64,000 bases of DNA from Adineta steineri. Lineage: Eukaryota > Rotifera > Eurotatoria > Adinetida > Adinetidae. Below, in pieces: positions 33,994 through 46,197 of this stretch. The translations under genes and the position numbers were made by a program. How positions within the stretch are numbered: position 1 is the stretch's first letter; each line of letters begins with the position of its first letter. The notes under the pieces were generated by a model. The model was not told where the DNA came from, made no database searches, and was given only the letters and a program-made list of their open reading frames with translations. The stretch spans positions 62,001-126,000 of the forward strand of contig CAJNOI010000177.1 in assembly GCA_905250115.1 (NCBI GenBank), read 5' to 3'.

Positions 33994-36900
33994 ATGTCGA
34001 GTGAAATCGTATCATTGGAAACGCCTAGTATAATCAATCTAACAACAACAAATGAAAATACTCCTCAACGAATTCGTTCTGATACAAACAATACTTCTAT
34101 GTTAAATCCATGGGCTCCACAAAGAAATTGTAGTTTTACAACTCTTGGTTCATTAAATATTGAAGCTTTAATTAACGGGTACAATTTGTTTGTTTTGATA
34201 ATCAAAATCGGATCTATAATTTTATCTTTTATAGAAAAGATCCTTTACAAAAATCAGTAATATCTATTAAAAGTATTTTACTATTCGCTTTATTTATATG
34301 TATATCAATGATTATTGCAATTATTATTGTATGTTTAACTTATCCAAAACAAAGTAAATTATTATTATATCTATTGATTTTTATTTTAATAATTATGTAT
34401 TTCTAGGTTACAAATGTATTCCCACTTATAAACTAACAGTTGCTAGTACAATTGGATATAACTCACGACCTCATTCAATTGCTTTAGAAGATTTTAATCA
34501 CGATAATAAATTAGATGTTGTTGTAGCTAATTCTGGTAAAGATAATATTGGAATATTTATTCAAAACACAAATGGAACTTTTCAAAATCAAATAACATAT
34601 TCAACTAATTCAGGATCTTCTCCTTACTCAGTTATTATTAAAGATTTTAATCAAGATAATTTCTTTGATATCGTTGTTGCTAATTATGGAAATAATAATA
34701 TTGGAATATTTCTTGGAGGAAAAAATTTAACATTTGAAAATATGACAACATTTTCAACTGGAAGATCACGTCCATTTTATCTTAATTGTGGAGATTTTAA
34801 TAATGATACGAAATTAGATATTATTTCTATTAATTATGGAACAAATAGTATTAGTATCTATTTTGGATATGGTAATGGAAATTTTTCAAAAGAAACAAAT
34901 TATTTTTTAGGATATGATTCAATTCCATCTTCAGTATTTATTGCTGATTTTAATGATGATAAATTCTTAGATTTAGCTATTGCAAATTATGGTACAAATA
35001 ATATAGCTATTCTTTATGGAAATGCTTCTGGACTATTTTCTATACCAAGAATTTATTCGACTAATTATGGATCCCAACCATCTTCAATTACTGGTGCTGA
35101 TTTAAATGATGATAATATACTTGATTTAATTGTTGCTAATTCAGGTACATATAATATAGGTATATTTTATGGTTATAAAAATGGAAGTTTTCAACAACAA
35201 CAAATGTATATTCTTGATACGACATCACGTCCACAATTTGTTACTACTGGTGATATGAATAACGATAATCAATCAGATATTATTATTTTAGATTCAACAA
35301 ATGGATATGTACAAGTACTTCCTGGATTTGGTAATGGATCTTTTAATAATTTAACAACATATTATAGTGAAGATGATCAACTTCCATTTGCAGCAGCTAT
35401 TGGTGATTTTAATAATGATAATCAATTAGATATTGCTGTTGTTAGTTATGAAGCAAATTCATTATGGATTTTTATTGGTTATTCAGGTTCATATTCTGCA
35501 ACTCAAACGCGATATTCTGTTGGACTTAATTCACATCCATCATTTATTGCTTCTGTTGATTTTAATTCTGATCAATATTTAGATATTGTTGTTACTAAAC
35601 CTAATATTGATAGCATAGGAATAATGGTTGGATATGGAAATGGTAGTTTTTATCCCGAAATATCTTATTCATTTGAAAGTGGAAGTTCACCAACTTGTTT
35701 ATCTATTGGAGATTTTAATAATGATAATCGATCGGATATAGTTGTATCGAATTATGGTACTTATAATATTGCTATAATTTTTGGACTTGGAAATGGATCA
35801 TTTACAAATATGACAACATATTCAACTGGTAATCAATCTTATCCAATTTATGTTGTTAATGGAGATTTTAATAATGATTCAATATTAGATATTGCTGTTG
35901 CTAACTTTCGTATTGATAATGTCGCTATTTTTCTGGGATATGGTAATGGAAATTTTACTAATGCAGTAACATATTCAACTGGTCAAAATTCTGATCCGAG
36001 TGCAATTGTTATTGCTGATTTTAATTATGATAATCAACTTGATCTTGCTATTGCTAATTCTGGAACGAGTAATGTTGGTATTCTTTATGGAACTGGCAAT
36101 GGAAGTTTTCAATCTGTTATTACTTATTCAACAGGTTTTCAATCTCATCCAGATTCAATAGTTACAGGTAATATTAATCTTGATCCATGGTTGGATATTG
36201 TCATAGCTGATTCTAGTTCCGATAATATTGCTATTTTATATGGATCTGAAAATGGAACATTTGGAACAGCAGTATCATATACAGATCCGACATTTTCAAA
36301 TCCATCTGGATTAGCTTTAAATGATGTTAATTATGACAATATTCTTGATATTATTGTAACCAACTTTGGCACCGATAATGTTGGAATTCTTACTGGTGAT
36401 GTTTATGGTAATTTTACTTTAGGTAGATTCTATCAACTTGTTAGTGGAGCTGGTCCTAAAGGTATTACTACAGGTACTTTTGATGGGAATACTCGATGGA
36501 ATATGTTTGTTGCTGAATCTGGTATTGGAACAGTTAATCTATTAATTAGACGTAGTGCTGCTTATTTTGAAAATGTATTATCATATACAACTGGTAGTAG
36601 TCCACATCCATATGCAGTTATTGTTAATGATTTCAATAATGATAATAAATCAGATGTTGTTGCTGTTGATTCAGCTATTGATGCTCTTGGAATCTATCTT
36701 GGCTACGGGAATGGATCGTTTTGGCCACGAACATTGTTTTCTGTTGAATTAAATGCACATCCAGTAGATGCTGTTGTTGGTGATTTTAATCAAGATAATC
36801 AACTTGATATTGCAACTGCTAATTCATACAATGATAGTATAAGTATCATTTATGGTTTTGGTAATGGAAGTTTTACTAATCTAACACAATATCAATTAAA

Positions 36901-38701
36901 TAGTGGTTCACAACCAAATTCCATAACTACATGTGATTTAAATAATGATGATGTATTAGATTTTATTATTGCTGATACAGGTAGCGATACAATTGGTATA
37001 CTTCTTGGTCATGATTATAATGTATTTAATGATCAAATAACTTATTCAAATCAATTTAGTTTAAGACCATCATCAATCATATCTCGTGATTTTAATAATG
37101 ATAGTTATATGGATATTGCTGCTGCATTTGCTGCTAATGGTAGTGTTGGAATACTTTATGGGTATGGAAATGGAACATTTCATGAATTAATAATGTATTC
37201 AGTTGGTTATAATTCATATCCATATGAAATTGTTAGTGCAGATGTTAATAATGATAATATTCTTGATATTATTGTAGCAAATCCTGGTTCAAATACTATT
37301 GGTGTTTTAGTAGGATTAAATAATGAGAAATTTGCTCCTGTAATGTTATTTTCTACTGGAAATAATTCAAGTCCTTATGGTGGTGCTGCAGGTGATTTTA
37401 ATAATGATACATATATAGATTTTGTTGTTGCAAATTATCTTGGTAATAGTATTGGTGTTTTATTGGGCTTTGGAAATGGATCCTTTGCTGCAGTTATGAT
37501 ATATTCAACTGGAGATGGATCACGTCCACAATCAATTGCTATTAGTGATTTCAATGAAGATAATATATTAGATATTGTCGTAGTAAATTATCGTTTAAAT
37601 ACTATGGGAATTTTTATAGGGATTGGTGATGGAAATTTTCAAAATCAAATTACATATTCAACTGGATATAATTCAATGCCTACATTTATTATTGTTAATG
37701 ATTTTAATAATGATAATAAATCTGATGTTGTTATTTGTAATACAAATACGGATGATATAGGCATTTTCTATGGATATGGAAATGGAACATTTACATCAGT
37801 TATATCATATTCAGTTGGAGATGGTACTAGTCCTCATAGTATTCGATCTGGTAATTTCAATAATGATAATGCAATGGATATTGTTATTGCAAGTCCTGGA
37901 ACAAATCGTGTATTGATACTTTATGGATCAGGTGATGGACAGTTTTTAGTAGGACCCACTTTTTCAACTGGATTAAAAGCTGGAACAATATCATTGGGTG
38001 TAGGTGATTTCGATGGAAATGGTCTATTAGATGTTACAACTGCTAATTATTTAGGAAATAATATTGGTGTACATATAAGTTCTGGTTATCAACATTTTGG
38101 ACGTGAAATGACATATTCGACAGGTGATGGATCAGCTCCATATGCAGTGGCCGTTAGTGACTTCAATCATGATAATAATCTTGATGTTGTTGTCGCTAAT
38201 TATGGAACAAATAATATGGGTATTTTCTTTGGTTTTGGAAATGGAACATTGAGTACAATAGTTTTATATCCATTGGAAAATAATGCTCATCCAACAGCAG
38301 TTGCTGTTGCTGATTTTAATCACGATAATTATTCGGATATTGCTGTTGTCAATTATGGTTCAAATAATATATATATTTTTCTTGGATCTATTAATGGAAT
38401 ATTTTCTCTTATAACAATATATTCAACGGGTATAGGTTCGAATCCATATGGAATTACAATTGGTGATTTTGATAACGATAATATATTAGATATTATTATT
38501 GCAGCTGCTGGTACAAATGAAGTTATTTTAGCACAAGGATACGGAAATGGAACATTTGGAAATGAAACATCATATACAACGGGTTATAATTTTAATCCTT
38601 ATTCAGTTGCTGTTGGACATTTCACTGGAGATAATTGGTTAGACATTGCTATTGCCATTTATCAAGGTGATCATATAGAGATTTTAATAAAAACGTGTTG
38701 A
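33994..38701 (+). CDS. Type II membrane FG-GAP/VCBS beta-propeller protein, 28 repeats
   Basis: Three exons, 33994-34178, 34235-34353 and 34407-38701 (introns 56 and 53 bp), give 1532 aa. A cytoplasmic N-terminus of about 70 aa precedes one membrane anchor at residues about 74-96 (ILLFALFICISMIIAIIIVC). The rest is extracellular: 28 tandem repeats of about 50 aa with the pattern GDFNNDNxLDIxVAN, then NxGIxxGYGNGxF. The D-x-N-x-D-x-x-x-D calcium-binding loop is present in nearly all. Two repeats are degenerate (TGTFDGNTRWN, VGDFDGNG). Seven repeats make one propeller in integrin-alpha-like folds, so 28 predicts four propellers in a row. Many N-glycosylation sequons (NGS/NGT) occur. It is probably a cell-surface adhesion or carbohydrate/protein-binding receptor; the ligand is unknown. 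Such genes are abundant in bdelloids and resemble bacterial VCBS proteins. Confidence 0.85.
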
Positions 38702-39490
38702 TGTAAATATTTGTTAGTTTTTATTTTTCATCATTTTCGAGTTTGAAAAATCTATTGTCTGAAAGACAAATGTATTTTCTAATCTTTTCTTTTGAATTTA
38801 TTTAATAAATACTTTTTATTTTTGTTTCAAGATATTTAACTTTTTTATTATTAATCCTTAGATAAAGGAGAACAATAGAGTGTTCAAAAAACGAAATGGA
38901 TTTGTCGTGACTACAGTTGTCTTAAATCAGACTATCTCATAACGATTTAATTGTATTTAGTCAAACATTTATTAATTTAGAAGAAAAATACAATACTTCT
39001 TGATTTTCTTGTTCAAATATAAACAGTACTACATTAGATATTTGAAAAATAATTCTTTAAATTGATTCACATGAAACTACAAATCCGTTGATTTTAAATA
39101 ATAATAATAGAACGAAAAGATATAGGGAAGAATTTCAAAACGAAAATTATCGTTTTTTTTTATAGAAAAAATTTAATGAATACTTTAGAATCTTATTAAT
39201 ATAATATGCTATCAATATTCTTTTGTAAATATATCGTTTCTTTGATTTTTCATTATGTTCTATTATTGTTAATATAGACATGTTTTCTTTGACCTTAACG
39301 TATATTAATGATATTCGCTTGTCCTATATAGACTTCTATCATTAATAATAACATAATAATGATCTTCTTTTTTTTTGTATCTTTCTCGATGGCGTTAATG
39401 GCATCAAATCCATATCTTATATATATATATAATAACATTTCTCTGCGAGATGTACAGATCTTCTTTAATCATTATATTTACTAAAGAAAA
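38702..39490. other. Intergenic with decayed F-box-like fragment
   Basis: Apart from the fragment at 38,936-39,095 the region is AT-rich with nothing recognised. Confidence 0.5.
38936..39095 (+). pseudogene. Decayed partial copy of the F-box-like gene at 20,548
   Basis: The block starting CTCATAACGATTTAATTG and ending near AAATCCGTTGATTT aligns closely with 22,117-22,405 of the F-box-like gene (which reads CTCATAACGATTTAATTG, TTTATTAATTTAGAAGAAA, ACTACATTAGATACTTG, AATTCTTTGGATTG). It has an internal deletion of roughly 100 bp between GAAGAAA and the TTCTTG...TTGTTCAAA block, plus substitutions creating stops. It is a dead fragment, same orientation as its source. Confidence 0.8.
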
Positions 39491-39685
39491 ATGCGACCAG
39501 CATATGCAGGTCCAGGATCAGGATCATCACGTTGGAAACCAACACAAGATCCAGGTAAAACATCACCTAGTTCAAATACCGGTGTTAATCGATCAAATGG
39601 AAATGATGTTAATTCAGCAACTTCAAAAGTTGGAAATACACAACAAAATCAACAACATGCAGAAGATGAACAAAAAAAAGAATAA
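39491..39685 (+). CDS. Small disordered basic protein (64 aa)
   Basis: A single-exon frame encodes a low-hydrophobicity protein rich in Gly, Ser, Asn, Gln and Lys (MRPAYAGPGSGSSRWKPTQD at the start, EDEQKKE at the end). Its composition is unusually non-AT for a chance frame here. AATAAA signals follow within 20 nt of the stop. No domain, signal peptide or membrane segment is visible. It could be a small nuclear or stress-related disordered protein, which is only a guess; the call rests on composition and the nearby polyadenylation signal. Confidence 0.45.
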   Translation: MRPAYAGPGSGSSRWKPTQDPGKTSPSSNTGVNRSNGNDVNSATSKVGNTQQNQQHAEDEQKKE

Positions 39686-39981
39686 ATTTTTAATAAAACC
39701 ACTAGTTTATTGAATTTTTTATAACTAAACATTAAATGTACTATAGTTAATATATAATTGAATTTTTCCTAATAAAACATTATTTGAGAATTAAGAGGAA
39801 ATCAAAAATTCTCTCTTTCTCATATAAAGTAAATGTAAAATAATATTCTATTCATGGTCAATTCTTTTCTCATTTTACTAAATTTATTGAACTTATCATA
39901 TCCGTTATTGTACGTGCATTATACTATTCCAACAGTAACTAACAAAATTTTTCTTTCACATTAAATTCTATTGGAAATAAA

Positions 39982-42900
39982 ATGAAGAAGATAATTATAT
40001 TGGTATTAATCTTTAATTATTTCTTAATGATAAATTGTCAATTAAATCTTTATGAAATAGATAAAACTGTTCATGATAATGTTTTATATTATGATTGTTT
40101 ATATAATTATATAATTGATAAAAAATATTCTTATCAAGATTTATCAAATGTAATTATTGATTATATTCCATATTGTTTTCGACCATTAAATCAAACCAAA
40201 GAATTATTCTTTATAAATAATGAAAAATTAACATTTGAACAATTCTATCTAAAAAATATCAGTTCATTTGATCTTCTTTCTTGGTCATATCCAATTGATT
40301 TAATTGAAACTTATGAACTGTATTTAAATAATAAAAATTTATCCAACAAAATAATTTCTAATTGTACTCAACCATGGTTTGGTTTACAATGTCAATATTC
40401 ATTTGAATTTACTGAACAAATGTCATTAAATAATATTATTTTAAAACAATTTCAAAAAAAATCTTCGTATAAAGATTTAACTCGAGATATAAATGAACTT
40501 CCATGTTATATTCATTTAAAATGTTATTCCAATGGTTTATTATTATGTATTGATTGGCGTGAAATCTGTAATGGATATATTGATTGTATTGATAATTATT
40601 TTGATGAATTATATTGTTTTCATATGGAAATAAATCAATGTGAATTAAATGAATATCGTTGTCATAACGGTTTATGTATTCCACAAGAATTTATTAAAGA
40701 AAATAATCCAAATTATGCTTTTTGTCTTGATCGATCCGATGAATATGCTGATCTTTCATATCAAAATAATTGTTTTCAACAATCAACATTTCGTTGTGAA
40801 GAACATTCATGTCGAACAAATTGGCATCAATATCCGTGTGGAGATGGGCAATGTGTACAAAAATATGATCAATGCCATAATGGAAGACATTTATTATTAA
40901 TTCAATCAATATCGATTGAAAAAAATCTATCAAAGAAATGTTTTATGGGTATGATCTGTTTAACAAAGCTTACTCAAGATATCTATGGAATATTATGTGA
41001 TGAAATAATTGAAAATATAAATGAATATTTAAAATATTGTGAAAAAATATTTCAATTTCCATTAAATCCTGTTCATTTTGGTCATATTAGATTTTTATAT
41101 GAAAATATAAATTTAAAAACCAATGAAAATTATTTAATAATACCTGATTATATATGTTATGATGATGAATTATGTGATTGTTTTATTCCTGATCTAATTT
41201 ATAATAATTTAACTTGTTTAAAAAGTACAAAATTCGATTTCTTTTCAAGTATTAGTGGAAATATTTGGATTGATATTATATTAATAATTGATTCACATTT
41301 TCGTTCATGTTTAAACTCAAAAGAATTTTTAAATAATAAAAATTCCACATCATTATATCAATGTAAAAATTCATCAAAATTAATTTCAAAAGATCGTATT
41401 ATTGATGAAAATCTTGATTGTTGTATGGGTGATGATGAAGATAATAAGAATGAATATAGTTGTTCAATTAATAATAAATATCGAATAAAATGTTTTAATG
41501 AAAATAAATGTTTATCATCATTACATACACAAGATGATTGTTTATTAAATGAAAAAAATTTTGAAAAAAAAATTTTATTTCAAAATATTTGTGATGGTTT
41601 AGGTGAATTGATTTTTCAAGATTTAAAAACTCAACAAATCTATACAGATGAATCACAATGTAATTATTGGCCATGTAAAAATCTTTATACTCGATGTGAC
41701 GGTTATTGGACATGTAGAAATGGTGAAGATGAAGACAATTGTTTTCAAACACATTGTCCAAAACAAACATTTTCATGTTTAGCATTATTTAATTATTCAT
41801 TAATTTGTTTAGAATCAACTAAAGTTAATGATGGAATTATTGATTGTCTTGGGTCCATGGATGAAATGGATTTTTGTCGACGTGTTTATCCATCAGAAAA
41901 GAATCCAAAACGTTTTCGTTGTCAAAATAGTGATGTGTGTTTATCGATATTTGATCTTTGTAATAATATACAATCATGTCCACAGGGTGATGATGAAATT
42001 TTTTGTCAAAATCAACAATTTTTATGTCAACATAATTCATCGTTTAATTATTCATTGATTGAAAAGATTTTTTGTCATTTAAATCAATTAGAAACAAATA
42101 AAATTAAATATTTTTCAATTTATACAACCTTAAATTATCCTCAAGTAGAAACAAATGATACAATTGAATGGCATAATGAACAAAATTTAATTGAAAATAT
42201 TGATAATTTAGAAAAAAATTCTTCTTTATCCGCATGGTCTTGTAATCGTGGACTTATTGTTCGTATAAGATCTACAAATGAATATCGATGTATGTGTCCT
42301 CCAAGTTATTATGGAAATGTATGTCAATATCAAAATGAAAGAGTTAGTTTTACATTAGGTTTAGTTCAATCTTCACGAGATGATGTTTATATTATTCTTA
42401 TTATATTAATTAATAATAAATCAAAAGAAATTCAATCCTATGAACAATTAGAATATATTCCAAGTCAAAGTTGTGAAATAAAATATAATATTTATTTATT
42501 ATATTCACAAAGACCAAAAAATCTTTCAACTAATTATTCTATACATATTGATATATATGAAAAACATGATTTAACATATCGTGCAAGTTGGTTTGTATCA
42601 ATACCATTTCTTTTCTTACCTGTTAATCGAATATCTGCTTTATTATTTATTCCGTCGGAGTCATCATCAGTTTTATCAAATTGTCCAATCAAATGTCAAC
42701 ATGGTCATTGCATTAAATATCTAAATAATGAAGAAGAATTTTTCTGTCAATGTTTACCTGGTTGGTCAGGTTATAAATGTAATATTAAAATAAATTGTCA
42801 ATATTGTTCATTAAATTCTTTATGTATTGGAATAATAAATAATCGTTCGATATGTTTATGTCCTTTAAATAAAATCGGACCTCGATGTTTAATAAATTCT

Positions 42901-44574
42901 TCCTGTCGAAAAAATGCATGTCAAAATCATGGTCAATGTATTTCTTCAAATTTAATAAATAAAAATTCATCATGTATTTGTTCTACACAATACTATGGTC
43001 CAAAATGTGAATATAAAAAAGCACAACTTGATATTTATTTAGAAAATTTTCAGATTCCATATTATTTAATCGCTTTTTTCTTCACACTATCAAATCAATC
43101 TGAACCAACATTAACAATAATGATACAAAAATTAACACTTTTTCAACATGTAATAACATTTTATATATCAATTCCATATCATATTGTTATTATAAAATCA
43201 AATGAAAAATATTATTTTGCAGTTATACAATCAACGCCAAATATGTATATTAAAACAAAAGTAAATCCATCACGTGAATGTTATCCAATTGAATTATTAT
43301 TTAATTCAACATTAATGAATTTATCACATTTTCAACGAATGAAATATTATCATATTTTATGTGAATTAAATCGAAATTTAAATTGTTTTATTGATGAATA
43401 TTATCTTTGTTTATGTACAAAAGATCATCATGCAAATTGTTTTCAATTTAATTTTAATAAAAACCTTTATTCATGTTCATCAAAATTAAAATGTTTAAAT
43501 GATGGACATTGTTTACAAGATCATCCAACATGTCCATCAACAATAATATGTGTTTGTTCAAATTGTTTTTATGGTAATCAATGTCAATTTTATTCCAAAG
43601 GTTTAGGTTTAACATTAGATGAAATTTTAACATATGAAATAAAATCAAATAAAAATTTCTTTCAACAAACATTAACAATTCAATTAAGTGCATTAATAAC
43701 AATTATTATATTTCTAGCTGGATTATTTAATAGTATTTTTTCAATATTAATATTTAAAAGAAATACTTGTCAAGAAGTTGGCTGTGGAATTTATCTTCTG
43801 ACATCATCAATAATATCATTATTTGTTATTATTTTATTTAATTTTAAATTTTGGTTTCTTATTTATTCTTATGAAAAAAGAATTCGTTTTCTAAATTGTA
43901 TTATTATTGAACCATTATTAAAACTTTTATTAAATATCGATAATTGGTTAAATGCTTGTGTTGCTTGTGAAAGAGCATTTGCTGTATTTAAAGGAATTTC
44001 ATTTCAAAAGAAACAAAGTAAATATATTGCTAAATGGATAATTATGTGGATTATTTTATTAAATATTCTTCTTCTTATACCATTTATAATAAATTTACAA
44101 TTATTTTATGATAAAAAAGAAGAACGTAGTTGGTGTGTGATTTTTTATTCAAAATTATTAAATGATTATAATTCATTTATATTATTTTTTCATTTTTTTT
44201 CACCATTTTTATTAAATTTATTCTCAGCATTATTTATTATAATAACAACAGCTCAACAAAAAGTTCTTGTACAAAATAATAATCAATTTACACATTCATT
44301 TAAAAATAAATTAAAACAACATAAACATTTATTAATAAGTCCTTGTATTCTTCTGATATTATGTTTACCACGTTTAATTATTTCATTTACTTTAAATTGT
44401 AAAAAATCTACTTATCATTTTTATTTCTATTTAGCAGCTTATTTTATCTCATTTCTACCATCAATATGTATATTTATTGTTTTTGTTTTACCATCACCAA
44501 TTTATAAAAAAGAATTTAAACAAATTTTATCGAGTATTCAACGACTTCGTATTTTATCTAACAAACATTCTTAA
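39982..44574 (+). CDS. LDLa-EGF-7TM receptor (1530 aa)
   Basis: A single large exon. A signal peptide (MKKIIILVLIFNYFLMINC) starts the protein. Residues about 170-685 hold around seven LDL-receptor class A-type modules, some degenerate (for example CNGYIDCIDNYFDELYC, CDGYWTCRNGEDEDNC, CPQGDDEIFC). Five EGF-like modules follow: one near 750 (CMCPPSYYGNVC), three at about 900-1010 (CQCLPGWSGYKC, CPLNKIGPRC, CICSTQYYGPKC) and one near 1165-1205. Residues about 1229-1516 are a seven-helix bundle with a conserved TM3-end block (WLNACVACERAFAVFKGISF). It is a plausible orphan G-protein-coupled receptor with a large adhesive ectodomain, at the plasma membrane. I see no GAIN/GPS cleavage motif before TM1, which separates it from adhesion GPCRs. 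Such receptors are numerous in bdelloids; the ligand is unknown. Confidence 0.85.
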   Translation: MKKIIILVLIFNYFLMINCQLNLYEIDKTVHDNVLYYDCLYNYIIDKKYSYQDLSNVIIDYIPYCFRPLNQTKELFFINNEKLTFEQFYLKNISSFDLLSWSYPIDLIETYELYLNNKNLSNKIISNCTQPWFGLQCQYSFEFTEQMSLNNIILKQFQKKSSYKDLTRDINELPCYIHLKCYSNGLLLCIDWREICNGYIDCIDNYFDELYCFHMEINQCELNEYRCHNGLCIPQEFIKENNPNYAFCLDRSDEYADLSYQNNCFQQSTFRCEEHSCRTNWHQYPCGDGQCVQKYDQCHNGRHLLLIQSISIEKNLSKKCFMGMICLTKLTQDIYGILCDEIIENINEYLKYCEKIFQFPLNPVHFGHIRFLYENINLKTNENYLIIPDYICYDDELCDCFIPDLIYNNLTCLKSTKFDFFSSISGNIWIDIILIIDSHFRSCLNSKEFLNNKNSTSLYQCKNSSKLISKDRIIDENLDCCMGDDEDNKNEYSCSINNKYRIKCFNENKCLSSLHTQDDCLLNEKNFEKKILFQNICDGLGELIFQDLKTQQIYTDESQCNYWPCKNLYTRCDGYWTCRNGEDEDNCFQTHCPKQTFSCLALFNYSLICLESTKVNDGIIDCLGSMDEMDFCRRVYPSEKNPKRFRCQNSDVCLSIFDLCNNIQSCPQGDDEIFCQNQQFLCQHNSSFNYSLIEKIFCHLNQLETNKIKYFSIYTTLNYPQVETNDTIEWHNEQNLIENIDNLEKNSSLSAWSCNRGLIVRIRSTNEYRCMCPPSYYGNVCQYQNERVSFTLGLVQSSRDDVYIILIILINNKSKEIQSYEQLEYIPSQSCEIKYNIYLLYSQRPKNLSTNYSIHIDIYEKHDLTYRASWFVSIPFLFLPVNRISALLFIPSESSSVLSNCPIKCQHGHCIKYLNNEEEFFCQCLPGWSGYKCNIKINCQYCSLNSLCIGIINNRSICLCPLNKIGPRCLINSSCRKNACQNHGQCISSNLINKNSSCICSTQYYGPKCEYKKAQLDIYLENFQIPYYLIAFFFTLSNQSEPTLTIMIQKLTLFQHVITFYISIPYHIVIIKSNEKYYFAVIQSTPNMYIKTKVNPSRECYPIELLFNSTLMNLSHFQRMKYYHILCELNRNLNCFIDEYYLCLCTKDHHANCFQFNFNKNLYSCSSKLKCLNDGHCLQDHPTCPSTIICVCSNCFYGNQCQFYSKGLGLTLDEILTYEIKSNKNFFQQTLTIQLSALITIIIFLAGLFNSIFSILIFKRNTCQEVGCGIYLLTSSIISLFVIILFNFKFWFLIYSYEKRIRFLNCIIIEPLLKLLLNIDNWLNACVACERAFAVFKGISFQKKQSKYIAKWIIMWIILLNILLLIPFIINLQLFYDKKEERSWCVIFYSKLLNDYNSFILFFHFFSPFLLNLFSALFIIITTAQQKVLVQNNNQFTHSFKNKLKQHKHLLISPCILLILCLPRLIISFTLNCKKSTYHFYFYLAAYFISFLPSICIFIVFVLPSPIYKKEFKQILSSIQRLRILSNKHS

Positions 44575-45150
44575 TATCTTTTTTTTTATTGTCAAAGCTT
44601 ACGTCTATTTGTTTGGGTTTTTTTTTTTGAAAATAAATACTATATATGCTTATAATATTACTTCACACTAGTCGCATTTAGATGGCATTCGAATAAGTTT
44701 CTATGAAAAAATGTATTTCTCAACCTATTGAAATTTATACTTTGCCATTATCCGTCTATATGGAAGAGACGATGACAAATTGTCAAAATATGCCTTGTTA
44801 TGTGGCTTTGTGTAATTAGACGAATAGTATTGGTTTCGAGTGAGCTTACAGCCATTTATCGTTTGCAGATCATCACCGTCTAGCGAGCCATATAATTTCT
44901 AACTAATTCATAAATAGCTAATTTATTATTGAATTGTTCTTTAGAAATAACAGACAATTTTTACAAGTATTCGATCATTTTAATATCCCGATTTTGTGAC
45001 ACTATTTACGCTATTAAACATGTTAGATATTTTCTTTATCTTGAGACGAATATTTCAATAAAAACACCAAAAACAAAATTCTGTTTTCAGTATCTTCCCT
45101 AATCGTGTTGCATCTTCATTATTTCTATGTATTTTAATTATAATTATTTT

Positions 45151-45513
45151 AAGAGAGAAGAAAGACGGAATAGATATTCGGAAATAGAACAGATGTGAAA
45201 CGCAGTTTTATGATCGCATAAAAGTCATGTCTTTTTATTTTAGAAGAAAAGAGAAAAGCAATAGATATTCGGAAATAGAACAGATGTGGAACGAAGTTTT
45301 ATGATCATATAAAAGTCATGTCTTTTTATTTTAGGATAAAATAAAAACGCAATAGATATTCGGAAAGAGAACAGATGTGAAACGTAGTTTTATGATCGTA
45401 TAGAAGTCATGTCTTTTTATTTTAGGAGAAAAGAAAAACGCAATAGATATTCGGAAATAGAGTAGATGTAAAATATAGTTTTATGATTGCATAAAAGTCA
45501 TGCCTGTCTAATA
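45151..45513. repeat. 91-bp tandem minisatellite, four copies
   Basis: The landmark TAGATATTCGGAAA recurs at 45,171, 45,262, 45,353 and 45,444, an exact 91-bp period. Copies share AACAGATGTGAAACG, GTTTTATGATC and AAAAGTCATGTCTTTTTATT with 5-10 percent divergence; the last is the most diverged and incomplete at its 3' end. Confidence 0.93.
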
Positions 45514-46135
45514 TTCTGCTTTTCTTCATGAACGAAGTGAAACCTGATATAAATAGAAGTATTTAGTTTTCCTGGAAAACTTTGTTCTGCTAACGAGGAA
45601 ACTGTTTAAAGTAATTCAGAACTTTTGAGCTGGTATTTTGCCTACATATAGAATCCAGAGGGACTAAAGAAAATCGAAAAGTACAGCAGCTCATGAGTTT
45701 TTCTTCATAACTAATAATCATTTTAGTGGCTCTAGTAGCCATGCACCAATCCTAAACTCAGACCTTTTGGCGGTTGATGTTTGGTTTTGAGTGTTCAGTT
45801 TGGATTTCGGGCATAAGTTTAATCAGATATCGAGACTAGACATAAACACAACCCAAATTCTTCTGATTTTTCTGCATTTGAGTATTGAGTATAAGTTTGG
45901 ATTTAGGCTTAGATTTGTATTTAAGTTAGATATTGAAAGTTTGGATGCTTAAGCCACAGCGATACCTAGAGGCCCACTTGTTTCCCTAACTGGTGCTCAA
46001 GTCACAAAATCAAACTCTTTCCTCAAACCAATATCCATACTCACACCGTTGTTTCAAATATTGAACTTGCAAATATATTTGCAGACAAAAGTTGTTTTCA
46101 TGTATGATAAAAAAACACTCAAGAGACTTGACTAG

Positions 46136-46197
46136 AAGGGTGTGTAGCGTGTTTGTGAAGGTAAATACATAACCTTCTCACTCGAACCTACCCTAGC
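46136..46197. repeat. Hairpin element (GGGTGTGTAG type)
   Basis: Left arm AAGGGTGTGTAGCGTG...GAAGGT and right arm ACCTTCTCACTCGAACCTAC then CCT are imperfectly complementary. Confidence 0.55.

Noticed and set aside
39982-44574. Adhesion GPCR (GAIN/GPS) classification for the LDLa-EGF-7TM receptor
   Set aside because: No GPS cleavage motif before TM1, and the 7TM block has rhodopsin-like spacing, so it was left as an orphan receptor.
45151-45513. Tandem 91-bp units considered as a CRISPR-like array
   Set aside because: Units are contiguous with no repeat-spacer alternation, and the genome is eukaryotic.
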